Assembly (NCBI GenBank): GCA_020161315.1
Contig: JAIUOH010000003.1
Location: forward strand, 1 to 64,000
From: Actinomycetota bacterium
Lineage (GTDB): Bacteria > Actinomycetota > Actinomycetes > Actinomycetales > Microbacteriaceae
DNA length: 64,000 bases
Direction: 5' to 3'
In this document: positions 8,581 through 16,475 of the stretch, in pieces
How the letters are laid out: the number at the start of each line of letters is the position of its first letter
Position numbering within the stretch: the stretch's first letter is position 1
Made by a program: the position numbers and the translations under genes
Notes under the pieces: model-generated
Told to the model about the DNA's origin: nothing
The model's database searches: none
Seen by the model: the letters and a program-made list of their open reading frames with translations, nothing else

Positions 8581-10008
8581 CTACAGTCCGCGCTTCTCGC
8601 GCACCCAGGCCTCGACGGCGTCGGCCTCGCGGGGAATGCCCGCCGAGAGGTTGACGCAGCCGTCTTCGGTCACCACGATGTCGTCTTCGATGCGCACGCC
8701 GATGCCGCGGTACTCCTCAGGAACGGTGAGGTCGTCTGGCTGAAAGTACAGCCCCGGCTCGATCGTGAAGACCATGCCAGCCTCGAGCTTGCCGTCGAGG
8801 TAGAGGTCGCGGCGCGCCTGCGCGCAGTCGTGCACGTCGAGGCCAAGGTGGTGGCTCGTGCCGTGCACCATGTAGCGGCGGTAGTAGGCGGTCGTATCGC
8901 CAGCCTCGGTGGCGGGCAGCAGACCCCATTCGCGGGCCTTACGCGCGATGACCTTCATCGCCTCGTCGTGCACGTCGCCAAAGCGAATGCCCGGGCGCAC
9001 GATCGCGCGGGCGGCGTCGGCTGCCTCGAGCACTGCCTCATAGACGCGGCGCTGCACCGGCGAGAAAGTGCCAGAGATAGGCAGCGTGCGGGTGATGTCT
9101 GCGGTGTAGAGGCTGTCGAGTTCGACACCTGCATCGAGCAGCATCAGGTCACCATCGTGCACCTCGCCGTCGTTGTCGACCCAGTGCAGCGTGCACGCGT
9201 GCGCGCCCGAGGCTGCGATGGTCTCGTAGCCCACAGTGTTGCCGTCGAGGCGTGCGCGCAGGTTGAATACTCCCTCGACCACGCGCTCGCCGCGGCGTTC
9301 GGCGACAGCGCGGTCGAGCGTGCTGAGCACGTCGTCGAAGCCCCGAGCGGTGGCGTCGACCGCTGCCTGCATCTCGGCGAGCTCATACGCGTCTTTCACG
9401 AGGCGCAGCTCCGAGGTGGCGCGGGCAAAACCCGCATCATCGAGAGTCACGTCTGCGCTGCCGGCGACGAACTCATCAAGGTTTGCGGTGCGCACACCGA
9501 GATCAGCGGCGACCTGCGCGAGTGAGGGCCTCGGGCCGATCCAGAACTCACCGATCTCGGGGTTCGCGAAGAACTCCTCGCTGTCGCGGCCGGCGCGCTC
9601 GCGGAAGTAGATTGTGGCGTCGTGGGTCAGGGCCGATCCTCGTCCCTGATCGCCCGAAACGGGCTCCATGACCAGCACTGCGCCCGGTTCGCTGTCGCTG
9701 CCCCAACCGGTGAGGTGAGCGAAGGCGCTGTGTGCGCGGTACTCGTAGAACGTGTCGTTCGAACGCTGCTTCATGGCGCCCGCGGCGATCACGAGACGCT
9801 TGCCGACGTATTGAGCGCCCAAGCGTGCCCGGCGCTCTGCGGCGTACGCGGCTGCCTCGCGGGCCGCGGGCAAGGTATCGTCGCTCGGCGCCCAGCCCGA
9901 CATGATGTAGTCGAGAAACTTGTCGCTCTGCGGGGTGGTGCTGCGATTGCTGTTGTCGATCTCGGCCTCGTGGGTGGTCGACTTCGCTGGGGTGGTGGTG
10001 TCACTCAT
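8581..10008 (-). CDS. pepP: Xaa-Pro aminopeptidase (aminopeptidase P)
   Basis: M24B metallopeptidase of 475 residues that removes an N-terminal residue linked to proline. A creatinase-type N-terminal domain (about 25-190) includes RERAGRDSEEFF. The catalytic pita-bread domain shows all five metal ligands: Asp in LLDAGVE, Asp in YTADITRTLP, His in HGTSHHLGLDVHD, Glu in FTIEPGLYF and Glu in GVRIEDDIVV. The length fits the family. ATG start at 10008, divergent from the PHP gene at 10079. Confidence 0.92.
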   Translation of the reverse strand: MSDTTTPAKSTTHEAEIDNSNRSTTPQSDKFLDYIMSGWAPSDDTLPAAREAAAYAAERRARLGAQYVGKRLVIAAGAMKQRSNDTFYEYRAHSAFAHLTGWGSDSEPGAVLVMEPVSGDQGRGSALTHDATIYFRERAGRDSEEFFANPEIGEFWIGPRPSLAQVAADLGVRTANLDEFVAGSADVTLDDAGFARATSELRLVKDAYELAEMQAAVDATARGFDDVLSTLDRAVAERRGERVVEGVFNLRARLDGNTVGYETIAASGAHACTLHWVDNDGEVHDGDLMLLDAGVELDSLYTADITRTLPISGTFSPVQRRVYEAVLEAADAARAIVRPGIRFGDVHDEAMKVIARKAREWGLLPATEAGDTTAYYRRYMVHGTSHHLGLDVHDCAQARRDLYLDGKLEAGMVFTIEPGLYFQPDDLTVPEEYRGIGVRIEDDIVVTEDGCVNLSAGIPREADAVEAWVREKRGL

Positions 10009-10078
10009 GCCCCCATTCTTTCATCACAGGCTGAGGCTGCGCGCGAAAGCCCCAACGCGTGGGGATAGCATGTGTTCT

Positions 10079-10915
10079 ATGCCAGCCCGCTACGACCTGC
10101 ACACGCACTCGCTGCGCAGCGACGGCACCACAACGCCGGGTGAGATCGCCGAAGAGGCTGCCTCGATCGGTCTTGCCGGGTTTGCGCTCACCGACCACGA
10201 CACCGTTGAGGGGTGGGCCGAAGCCCGAACTGTTGCAGGTCGAGTTGGCGTCGATTTTTTGCCTGGCATGGAAGTCACGACGAAACACGACAATCGATCG
10301 ACGCACCTGCTTGCCTATGGCATTGACCCCGGGTCGCGCGAGCTGAACAATGCGCTTGATCGGGTGCGCCACTCGAGGGAGCGCCGTGCGCGCAAGATGG
10401 TTGCGCTGCTTGCCGCTGACTTCGATATCGACTGGCAATCTATCGATAGCGACGGCGAGGATCGCACGGTTGGTAGGCCGCACATCGCCGATGCGCTGGT
10501 TGCCGCCGGGTACTTTCCTGATCGCAGCACCGCGTTCGCCGAGGTGCTGCACCCGCGTTCGCGCTACTACCTGCCGACCTATGCGATCGAGACGGCCGAC
10601 GCGATTCGTATGGTGCGAGAGGCTGGTGGGCTGCCCGTGCTCGCGCACCCCGCGGCGGGGCGCATGACGCGCTCCGTCGACATGTCGGCGCTCGAGGTAT
10701 TTGTTGCGGCCGGGCTTTGGGGCATCGAGCTTGATCACCCCGAGAATCTCGAGCGTTGGATCCCTCCGCTCGCTGAGTTCGCCGCCCGCAATGGGCTGCA
10801 CGTGACCGGTGCGAGTGACTACCACGGTGCGGGCAAAGACAATCGGCTGGGGGAGCGGACCTCATCGGCCGAGACCTGGAACTTGATTCGCTCGCTCGTG
10901 GCGGTGCCGCGGTGA
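10079..10915 (+). CDS. PHP-domain phosphoesterase
   Basis: A 278-residue stand-alone PHP protein, likely hydrolysing phosphate esters such as 3',5'-nucleoside bisphosphates or short RNA (the TrpH/RNase AM type); the substrate is not proven. Metal-binding blocks are visible: DLHTHS (6-11), TDHDTVEG, GMEVTT, GRPHIAD, LAHPAAG and GASDYHG. Another in-frame ATG lies nine bases earlier (10070); I chose 10079 because MPARYDLHTHS is the usual start of this family. The stop overlaps the next gene by four bases. Confidence 0.85.
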   Translation: MPARYDLHTHSLRSDGTTTPGEIAEEAASIGLAGFALTDHDTVEGWAEARTVAGRVGVDFLPGMEVTTKHDNRSTHLLAYGIDPGSRELNNALDRVRHSRERRARKMVALLAADFDIDWQSIDSDGEDRTVGRPHIADALVAAGYFPDRSTAFAEVLHPRSRYYLPTYAIETADAIRMVREAGGLPVLAHPAAGRMTRSVDMSALEVFVAAGLWGIELDHPENLERWIPPLAEFAARNGLHVTGASDYHGAGKDNRLGERTSSAETWNLIRSLVAVPR

Positions 10916-11295
10916 CGAGTTGCCCCTGTGGGCGAGCCGACTACGCCGAGTGCTGCGGGCCGCTGCACGACGGCACGGCAGAAGCGCCGACCGCCGAGCG
11001 ACTGATGCGCTCGCGCTACAGCGCATTTGCGCTCTGTCTCGGTGACTACCTGTTGCGCAGCTGGCACAGCTCGACCAGACCCGCCGCCGCAGAATTTGAG
11101 CTCGACAGCGACGTGATCTGGAAGCGGCTGCTCATCGAACAGACCGAGGCGGGTGGGCCGTTCGATGCCGAGGGCTACGTGACGTTCACCGCGATTGCGC
11201 GCACCCCAGAGGGACGCTTCGAGCAGCGCGAACGCAGCCGCTTTCTGCGCGAAAACGGCTGCTGGCGCTACGTTGACGGCACCGATTCCCCGTAG
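10912..11295 (+). CDS. YchJ/UPF0225-type SEC-C zinc-binding protein
   Basis: A 127-residue protein with the N-terminal SEC-C-like cysteine motif CPCGRADYAECCGPLH, followed by the (S/T)AERLMRSRYSAF block and a small NTF2-like fold ending in RFLRENGCWRYVDG, which is the YchJ family architecture. The molecular role is unknown. GTG start overlaps the PHP stop (GTGA), so the two are translationally coupled. Confidence 0.85.
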   Translation: MTSCPCGRADYAECCGPLHDGTAEAPTAERLMRSRYSAFALCLGDYLLRSWHSSTRPAAAEFELDSDVIWKRLLIEQTEAGGPFDAEGYVTFTAIARTPEGRFEQRERSRFLRENGCWRYVDGTDSP

Positions 11296-11326
11296 GCGGC
11301 AACGCCGCCTCAGCGCAAACGAGTTC

Positions 11327-11391
11327 AAACGACACGGTTTCGCCGAAACTACACAAGAATCTCATGTGGTTTCGCCGAAACTGTGTCGTTT
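11327..11391. repeat. Nested direct and inverted repeat downstream of YchJ gene
   Basis: Outer arms AAACGACAC (11327-11335) and GTGTCGTTT (11383-11391) enclose two direct copies of GGTTTCGCCGAAACT (11336-11350 and 11368-11382). Each copy is itself a near-palindrome (GTTTCG-C-CGAAAC). It lies between the convergent YchJ and DEAD-box genes, so it may terminate both or be a dispersed REP-like element. Confidence 0.55.
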
Positions 11392-11430
11392 CGTGGAGAA
11401 GAAGGTCGCGGTTAGGTTCTCGCCCTACTG

Positions 11431-12963
11431 CTAGGCCTCAGCGGCTGCGGAGCCAGCGGGTGCTGCGCCGGCGTCTGCTGATCCAGCGCCCTGCTCACTG
11501 CTAGCTGCAGCAGCGCCTGCCCCGCGCCCGCGGCCACCACGGCGGCGGCGCCTGCGAGGCGCGGCGCTACCCTCGGGTGCGAGAGGCTCGTTCGAGGTGC
11601 CCGGCTCGCTCTTGCCCTCTGAGTCGTGCCCGTGGCCCTCGTGGCCGTGTGCCTCGTGGCGTCCGCGACCCTGCGGGTTGTCGCTGCGCGTGCGGCGGCG
11701 GGTGCGGCTATGCACGGGGCGCTCTTCGCCGCCCTCGCTGCGCTTCTCAGCGCGAGGGGCGCGATCCTTGACAGGGGTTGCCTTGATGCGGCCTTTGGTT
11801 CCCTCGGGAATGTTCAGGTCGGTGTACAGGTGCGGCGACGAGCTGTAGGTCTCGACGGGCTCGGGAATGCCGAACTCGAGCGCCTTGTTGATGAGCGCCC
11901 ACTTGTGCATGTCTTCCCAGTCGACAAAGGTGACTGCGATACCGCTGCGGCCCGCACGGCCGGTGCGGCCGACGCGGTGCAGGTAGGTCTTCTCGTCGTC
12001 GGGCACGGTGTGGTTAATGACGTGCGTCACATCGTCGACGTCGATGCCGCGTGCGGCGACGTCTGTGGCGATCAAGATCTCTTTCTTGCCGGCCTTGAAC
12101 GCAGCCATAGCGCGCTCGCGCTGATCCTGATTGAGATCGCCGTGCACGCTCGCGGCGGAAAAACCGCGGTCGGTGAGTTCTTCTTGCAACTTCGCGGCGG
12201 CGCGCTTGGTGCGCATGAAGATCACGGTCTTGCCGCGACCCTCGGCCTGCAGAATGCGGCCGATGACCTCGTCTTTGTCGAGCGAGTGCGCTCGGTAGAT
12301 GTTGTGCTCGATGTTCGCCTGCATCGCGCCCTCGTCAGGGTCGGTCGCGCGAATGTGAATGGGCATGCGCATGAAGCGGCGCGCGAGCGCGACGATCGTA
12401 CCCGGCATGGTCGCCGAGAACAGCATGGTGTGGCGGTTCTCAGGGGTCTGTGCGAACAGCTTCTCAATGTCTGCGAGAAAGCCGAGATCGAGCATTTTGT
12501 CGGCCTCGTCGAGCACCATCTCGCGCACGTTCTTGAGGTCGAGCAGGCGCTGGCCTGCGAGGTCGAGCAGACGGCCCGGCGTACCGACGACCACCTGAGC
12601 GCCAGCCTTCAGCTGCTCGATCTGGCCCTCGTATGCCTTGCCACCATAGATTGCGGTGACCTGCACGTCGCGGCCACGCGAAGCAAGATCGAGGTCTTCG
12701 AATACCTGCACCGCAAGCTCGCGGGTGGGCACGACGACGAGCGCCTGCACCCCGGGTTCGGGCGAAGCTCCGATGCGCTGCAAGAGTGGCAGGCCGAAAC
12801 CAAAGGTCTTGCCGGTGCCGGTCTTTGCCTGGCCGATGATGTCTTGCCCGCTGATTGCTAGGGGAATCGTCTGCTCTTGAATCGGGAAGGCTTCGACGAT
12901 GCCCTGTGCGGCGAGCACGTCAACCATGTCTTGGTCGACGCCGAGTTCGGTGAACGTTGTCAC
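11431..12963 (-). CDS. DEAD-box RNA helicase
   Basis: ATP-dependent RNA helicase of about 510 residues. Q-motif region, Walker A AKTGTGKT, PTRELA, TPGRLLD, DEAD, SAT, the HGDLNQDQRE block, ARGIDV and HRVGRTGRAG are all present in order. The last 100 residues are a basic, disordered tail with R/G-rich patches (RRRRRRGGRGRG) typical of RhlE/CsdA-like proteins that work on ribosomal RNA or cold-structured mRNA. I prefer the GTG at 12963, with AGGA six bases upstream; an in-frame start exists at 13002. It is divergent from 13127. Confidence 0.92.
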   Translation of the reverse strand: MTTFTELGVDQDMVDVLAAQGIVEAFPIQEQTIPLAISGQDIIGQAKTGTGKTFGFGLPLLQRIGASPEPGVQALVVVPTRELAVQVFEDLDLASRGRDVQVTAIYGGKAYEGQIEQLKAGAQVVVGTPGRLLDLAGQRLLDLKNVREMVLDEADKMLDLGFLADIEKLFAQTPENRHTMLFSATMPGTIVALARRFMRMPIHIRATDPDEGAMQANIEHNIYRAHSLDKDEVIGRILQAEGRGKTVIFMRTKRAAAKLQEELTDRGFSAASVHGDLNQDQRERAMAAFKAGKKEILIATDVAARGIDVDDVTHVINHTVPDDEKTYLHRVGRTGRAGRSGIAVTFVDWEDMHKWALINKALEFGIPEPVETYSSSPHLYTDLNIPEGTKGRIKATPVKDRAPRAEKRSEGGEERPVHSRTRRRTRSDNPQGRGRHEAHGHEGHGHDSEGKSEPGTSNEPLAPEGSAAPRRRRRRGGRGRGAGAAAASSEQGAGSADAGAAPAGSAAAEA

Positions 12964-13126
12964 GTGTGATCCTGTCGGTGATGTCACTACGCGCTGACTC
13001 ACCCAGGCGTAGCACGTCGGGCTCCAATGGCCGCGACGTAAAAGAACGGTTTGCAGCAGCTTGCAAAATTAGCTGCTCCGTACAGTCTATGCGTTGTGTG
13101 GGGGCAGAGGCCGGTACACTAGCGAC

Positions 13127-13846
13127 GTGTTCGAGTGGATCAAACGGCTGCGCAAAGAGAAGATGCCCACGCGCAAACTCGGCTCGCGCGATGCGGGCGA
13201 CGAGGCGGTGCGCCTCGAACTTTCGGCGTTTGCGCCTGGCGTCATGCCGTTTTTGGGTCTCACCACCTATCTGCAGTTGGGCCTGTACGAGGCTGCTGCA
13301 CGCGCGGTCGCCGGCGCCCCGAACCTTGAATCAAAAGAGGTGCTCGCCCGCTCTGCTGGCGTCACGCTCACGAAGCACCAGCGGCTGAGCGAAGAACTGC
13401 GCCGCCGCGGCCGCGAACCGCACCTAGTGATGCAGCCCTATACGCCCGTGATTGACCGCTACATCGAGCGCATCGACACGCCCGACTGGCACCAGCACGT
13501 GCTCTCGATCTACCTTGTCGGAGGTCTCTTCGACGGCTTCTTTGCAGAGCTCGCTCGCGGCATCGACGATGGGTTTCGCAGCGAGGCTATCGAGATCCTT
13601 GTCGATAACACTGGTCGCGAAGACCTGAACAAGCTGCTTGCCGCAGAAATTGCGGTGGATCCCCAGCTCGCAAACCGGCTTGCCCTGTGGGGGCGCCGCC
13701 TCGTCGGCGACACCCTGCTTGTATCGCGAGAGGTGCTTGCGCTGAGCGAGGGGCGCACCTTCGTCGCGAGCCACGTTGAGCCGATCTTTACTGAGCTCAT
13801 TGCCGAGCACTCGCGCCGCATGGACGACCTCGGCCTCACCGCCTAG
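13127..13846 (+). CDS. Ferritin-like tRNA-hydroxylase (MiaE-like) protein
   Basis: A 239-residue all-helical protein of the actinobacterial ferritin-like family annotated as tRNA-(ms2io6A)-hydroxylase-like. Candidate di-iron ligands lie in LYEAAARAV, the DTPDWHQHVLSIYLVGG helix, FDGFFAE and the IFTELIAEHSRRM helix (Glu/His). Whether it really hydroxylates tRNA in this group is unproven. The GTG at 13127 has TACACT exactly six bases upstream, the leaderless configuration. In many actinobacteria this gene lies beside the DEAD-box helicase, as here. Confidence 0.75.
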   Translation: MFEWIKRLRKEKMPTRKLGSRDAGDEAVRLELSAFAPGVMPFLGLTTYLQLGLYEAAARAVAGAPNLESKEVLARSAGVTLTKHQRLSEELRRRGREPHLVMQPYTPVIDRYIERIDTPDWHQHVLSIYLVGGLFDGFFAELARGIDDGFRSEAIEILVDNTGREDLNKLLAAEIAVDPQLANRLALWGRRLVGDTLLVSREVLALSEGRTFVASHVEPIFTELIAEHSRRMDDLGLTA

Positions 13847-13861
13847 TTTCGGCGAGTATTG

Positions 13862-15085
13862 ATGACCGTTCGGTTGCCACTCGTCTTGCAGGGTCACGGC
13901 GAGGATCGCGATGGCCTTTTGCGCTGTGACTACTTCGAAGCGTCGCGCTGTCGCTCGTGCTCGCTTATTGAGACGCCCTATGCGGTGCAGCTGAGCGACA
14001 AAGAGCGGAGGTGCCGCGAGCTGTTGCCCTCAGTGCCTGGTGACGGGTGGTTGCCATCGTTTAGCGGCGGGTATCGGGGCTTTCGCAACCGCGTAAAGCT
14101 TGTCGTTGGTGGCTCTGCTGGAGCGGTGACGCTCGGCATTCTCGGGCCAGACGGTGCCGGGGTCGACCTGCGTGAGTGCGCCATTCAGGCGCCCGAGATC
14201 GCCGCAGTCATTCCTGAGATCGCCGCGTTTCTCGAGTCGACCGGGCTCGAACCCTACGATGTGCCCGCGCGTCGCGGAGAGCTGAAGTTTGTGCACGTCA
14301 CGGTGGCGCCAGCTTCGGAGGACGGTGTGTCGCCGCTCATGCTGCGCATAGTGGGGCGAACGCAGCAGACCCTCGACGTGGTGCGCGCGCGCCTTGATGC
14401 ACTTCGCACAGCAGTGCCTCACGCCGTCGTGATTTCGGTGAATCTGCTGCCCGAGCACAAGGCCGTGCTCGAAGGTGAGCGCGAGGAGCTGCTGCTCGGA
14501 TCGTCGCTGCCAATGCGGCTAGGGTTTGCAGACCGCCCGCTGACGCTGCACCTGATGCCGCAGAGTTTCTTTCAGACCAACACCGCGGTGGCACGTGAGC
14601 TGTACGCGCAGGTTGCGGAGTGGGTGGTGGGCGTGCGGCCAGCGTCGCTCTGGGATCTCTACTGCGGTGTCGGTGGCTTCGCCCTGCACTGCGCGGCGGC
14701 GCTTGGTGATCGGGCCTGTCGGGTGCTGGGTGTCGAGCTCAGCGAGGCTGCGATTGATTCTGCCAGGCGATCCTCGAATGAAGCCGAACTCAGGGCCGAA
14801 TTTCTTGCCGCCGACGCGACGCGCTTTGCCGTAACCGCCGCGCCAGAGAGCCTGCCCGAGCTGCTGATCGTGAACCCGCCGCGCCGTGGCATTGGTGTCG
14901 AGCTTGCCGAGTGGATCGAGGGGAGTGGTATTCGGCACCTCGTGTACTCGAGCTGCAACCCCGAGAGTCTTGCGCGTGACCTCGCCGCGATGCCTTCGTA
15001 CGCGGTGAAAGAAGGGCGGGTGTTTGATATGTTCCCGCATACTTCACACTTAGAGGTCGCTGTTCTGCTCGAGCGAGCCCAGTAG
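13862..15085 (+). CDS. rlmC: 23S rRNA (uracil-C5)-methyltransferase, RlmC type
   Basis: TrmA/RumA/RlmC-family m5U methyltransferase of 407 residues. An N-terminal cysteine set (C-DYFEASR-C-RS-C) would bind the Fe-S cluster; no TRAM domain precedes it, and this compact form is typical of RlmC (U747 in E. coli numbering). The SAM fold shows DLYCGVGGFAL, GVELSEAAI, NPPRRGIG and the catalytic VYSSCNPESLARDL cysteine block with a terminal MFPHTSHLEVAVLL. It starts 16 bases after the ferritin-like gene; an adjacent ATG is at 13859. Confidence 0.9.
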   Translation: MTVRLPLVLQGHGEDRDGLLRCDYFEASRCRSCSLIETPYAVQLSDKERRCRELLPSVPGDGWLPSFSGGYRGFRNRVKLVVGGSAGAVTLGILGPDGAGVDLRECAIQAPEIAAVIPEIAAFLESTGLEPYDVPARRGELKFVHVTVAPASEDGVSPLMLRIVGRTQQTLDVVRARLDALRTAVPHAVVISVNLLPEHKAVLEGEREELLLGSSLPMRLGFADRPLTLHLMPQSFFQTNTAVARELYAQVAEWVVGVRPASLWDLYCGVGGFALHCAAALGDRACRVLGVELSEAAIDSARRSSNEAELRAEFLAADATRFAVTAAPESLPELLIVNPPRRGIGVELAEWIEGSGIRHLVYSSCNPESLARDLAAMPSYAVKEGRVFDMFPHTSHLEVAVLLERAQ

Positions 15086-15100
15086 TCTCGAAACTCATCT

Positions 15101-15120
15101 GCGCAATTCTGAGATTGCGC
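15101..15120. promoter_or_regulatory. Palindromic operator before Xre/RES pair
   Basis: GCGCAAT-TCTGAG-ATTGCGC is a perfect 7+6+7 inverted repeat ending 14 bases before the antitoxin start. A TAAACT -10 box (15122-15127) follows with six bases to the ATG, so the palindrome covers the -35/spacer region. This is the expected place for autorepression by the Xre antitoxin; the binding itself is inferred. Confidence 0.6.
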
Positions 15121-15133
15121 GTAAACTGGTTGC

Positions 15134-15493
15134 ATGAGCACCGCAGTTCCACTCCAGGCAAGCCCCGCCTTTGGCGAGGGGTTTCGCATGCTACTCGCGG
15201 CCGCAGGCAATGGTGCGCTGCTCGCCGAGCTGATCGGGGTGCGCCCCTCGCAGGTCACTCGCTGGCGACAGGGGGTGCAGGCACCTTCTGCAGAATCCGC
15301 CCGGGCGATCATGGATTTCGCGTACATCGTGGCTCGCGCTGAGTCGGTGATGCACGAGAAGGTGGTGCCGATCTGGCTTGACTCGCCCAACCAGTTTCTG
15401 CGCGGCTCGACGCCGCGCGAGTGCATCAGGCTCGGCCGCATTGCCGAAGTGATCGGTGCGCTTGACGCCGAAGACGAGGGCGCATACGCGTAA
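15134..15493 (+). CDS. Xre/MbcA/ParS-type antitoxin
   Basis: A 119-residue protein. An HTH-like region (GNGALLAELIGVRPSQVTRWRQG, about 26-47) is followed by the ParS/MbcA C-terminal module (about 80-119, TPRECIRLGRIAEVIGALDA) that in known pairs blocks the RES toxin active site. The RES gene begins 21 bases downstream on the same strand, and a perfect palindrome overlaps the promoter. The transcript looks leaderless. Size and order (antitoxin first) match characterised RES/Xre systems. Confidence 0.85.
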   Translation: MSTAVPLQASPAFGEGFRMLLAAAGNGALLAELIGVRPSQVTRWRQGVQAPSAESARAIMDFAYIVARAESVMHEKVVPIWLDSPNQFLRGSTPRECIRLGRIAEVIGALDAEDEGAYA

Positions 15494-15514
15494 CGTGAAC
15501 TACCGCTCAGCACG

Positions 15515-16078
15515 ATGACTCGCCTGTACCGCTGCTATCCACGCATTCCCGGCGCCCGTCGAGGCAAGCCCGGACACTGGAGCTATGTGCCATCGCCGCA
15601 ACTGCACGGCCGTTGGGACAACGCCGATCTTTTTGACTCGTGGTATTTCTCGCGCAGCGCGATGGGCGCCGTAGCAGAGAGCTTCTACAACAAGCAGCGC
15701 TGGATTCCTGAGGTGTTTCTCACCCCCGCTGGCCACGCTCGCGCGCTTGCGGTGTTCGAATATGACGACAACAAGCCGCTGCTAGATCTTGACGATGCAG
15801 CGGTGCTCGCCGAGCTTGGAGTGCGGCCCAGTCAGATCGTGGTGCAAGACCTCACTACGACACAAGAACTGGCGAGGCGCATCTTCGCGAGGGCAAGCCA
15901 GGATCATGCCGGAATCTCGTGGTGGTCATCACAGCTGCCCTCAGAAAACTCTGTGCTGCTTTGGGGCGCAGATAGTCAGCCGCCACAGGGCCTGCGACTC
16001 GTGGGCATTGAACAGCTCAGCGTCGACCACCCCGCGGTGATCGACGCTGCGTCTCGGCTGTTTCGAGTGCTGGGCTAG
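15515..16078 (+). CDS. RES-domain toxin, NAD+-targeting
   Basis: A 187-residue RES-domain protein. Known members (MbcT, PP_2434) degrade NAD+ and arrest growth. The family is named for conserved Arg, Glu and Ser: Arg in LYRCYP (residue 5), a Glu in AVAESFY, and the Ser of GISWWSS are candidates here. An N-terminal W-S-Y...GRWDN segment fits the NAD-binding surface. The stop overlaps that of the convergent DUF3107 gene by four bases. Activity is inferred from family and from the adjacent antitoxin. Confidence 0.82.
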   Translation: MTRLYRCYPRIPGARRGKPGHWSYVPSPQLHGRWDNADLFDSWYFSRSAMGAVAESFYNKQRWIPEVFLTPAGHARALAVFEYDDNKPLLDLDDAAVLAELGVRPSQIVVQDLTTTQELARRIFARASQDHAGISWWSSQLPSENSVLLWGADSQPPQGLRLVGIEQLSVDHPAVIDAASRLFRVLG

Positions 16079-16299
16079 CTGACGAAGCCGACCTTGCGGC
16101 CAGCTTCGGCGCCGAGCTCGACGTACGAGATTGAGTCGGTGTCGACGAGGTACTGGCGGCCCTTGGTGTCGGTCAGCGAGAGCAGCGCTGAGTCGTTTGC
16201 GACCGCCTGCTCAATCTGGCCGCGCACAGCGTCGGCGGTGGCGTCGGTCTCGAACGAGAGTTCACGGGGTGAGTGCTTAATGCCGATGCGAACTTCCAC
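16075..16299 (-). CDS. DUF3107 protein
   Basis: A 74-residue protein of the DUF3107 family, common in actinobacteria and of unknown function. The VEVRIGIKHSPREL start and the closing LVDTDSISYVELG segment are typical. GTG at 16299 has AGGAGGA four bases upstream, so the longer reading frame to 16326 is rejected. It faces the RES toxin gene. Confidence 0.8.
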   Translation of the reverse strand: MEVRIGIKHSPRELSFETDATADAVRGQIEQAVANDSALLSLTDTKGRQYLVDTDSISYVELGAEAGRKVGFVS

Positions 16300-16418
16300 G
16301 GTTCCTCCTGGTAATGCGGCGCCCATCGGGCGACGAAAGGTCTCTCTGTGAGTCTAGGTGCGCAGCACCCGAGTTTGGCCCTGCCGCAGCCCCATTTCGC
16401 CCACAGCGCAGCGCACAC

Positions 16419-16465
16419 GGTGCGGTGTCTGCAACGCCGTTTGGGCTCGCTGCAGACACCGCACC
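16419..16465. terminator. 15-bp perfect stem downstream of penicillin acylase gene
   Basis: GGTGCGGTGTCTGCA (16419-16433) and TGCAGACACCGCACC (16451-16465) are exact complements with a 17-base loop. It sits ten bases past the stop of the - strand acylase gene. There is no clear T-run, so it may work as a T-less actinobacterial terminator or an mRNA 3' end. Confidence 0.6.
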
Positions 16466-16475
16466 AAGAAGCGGG

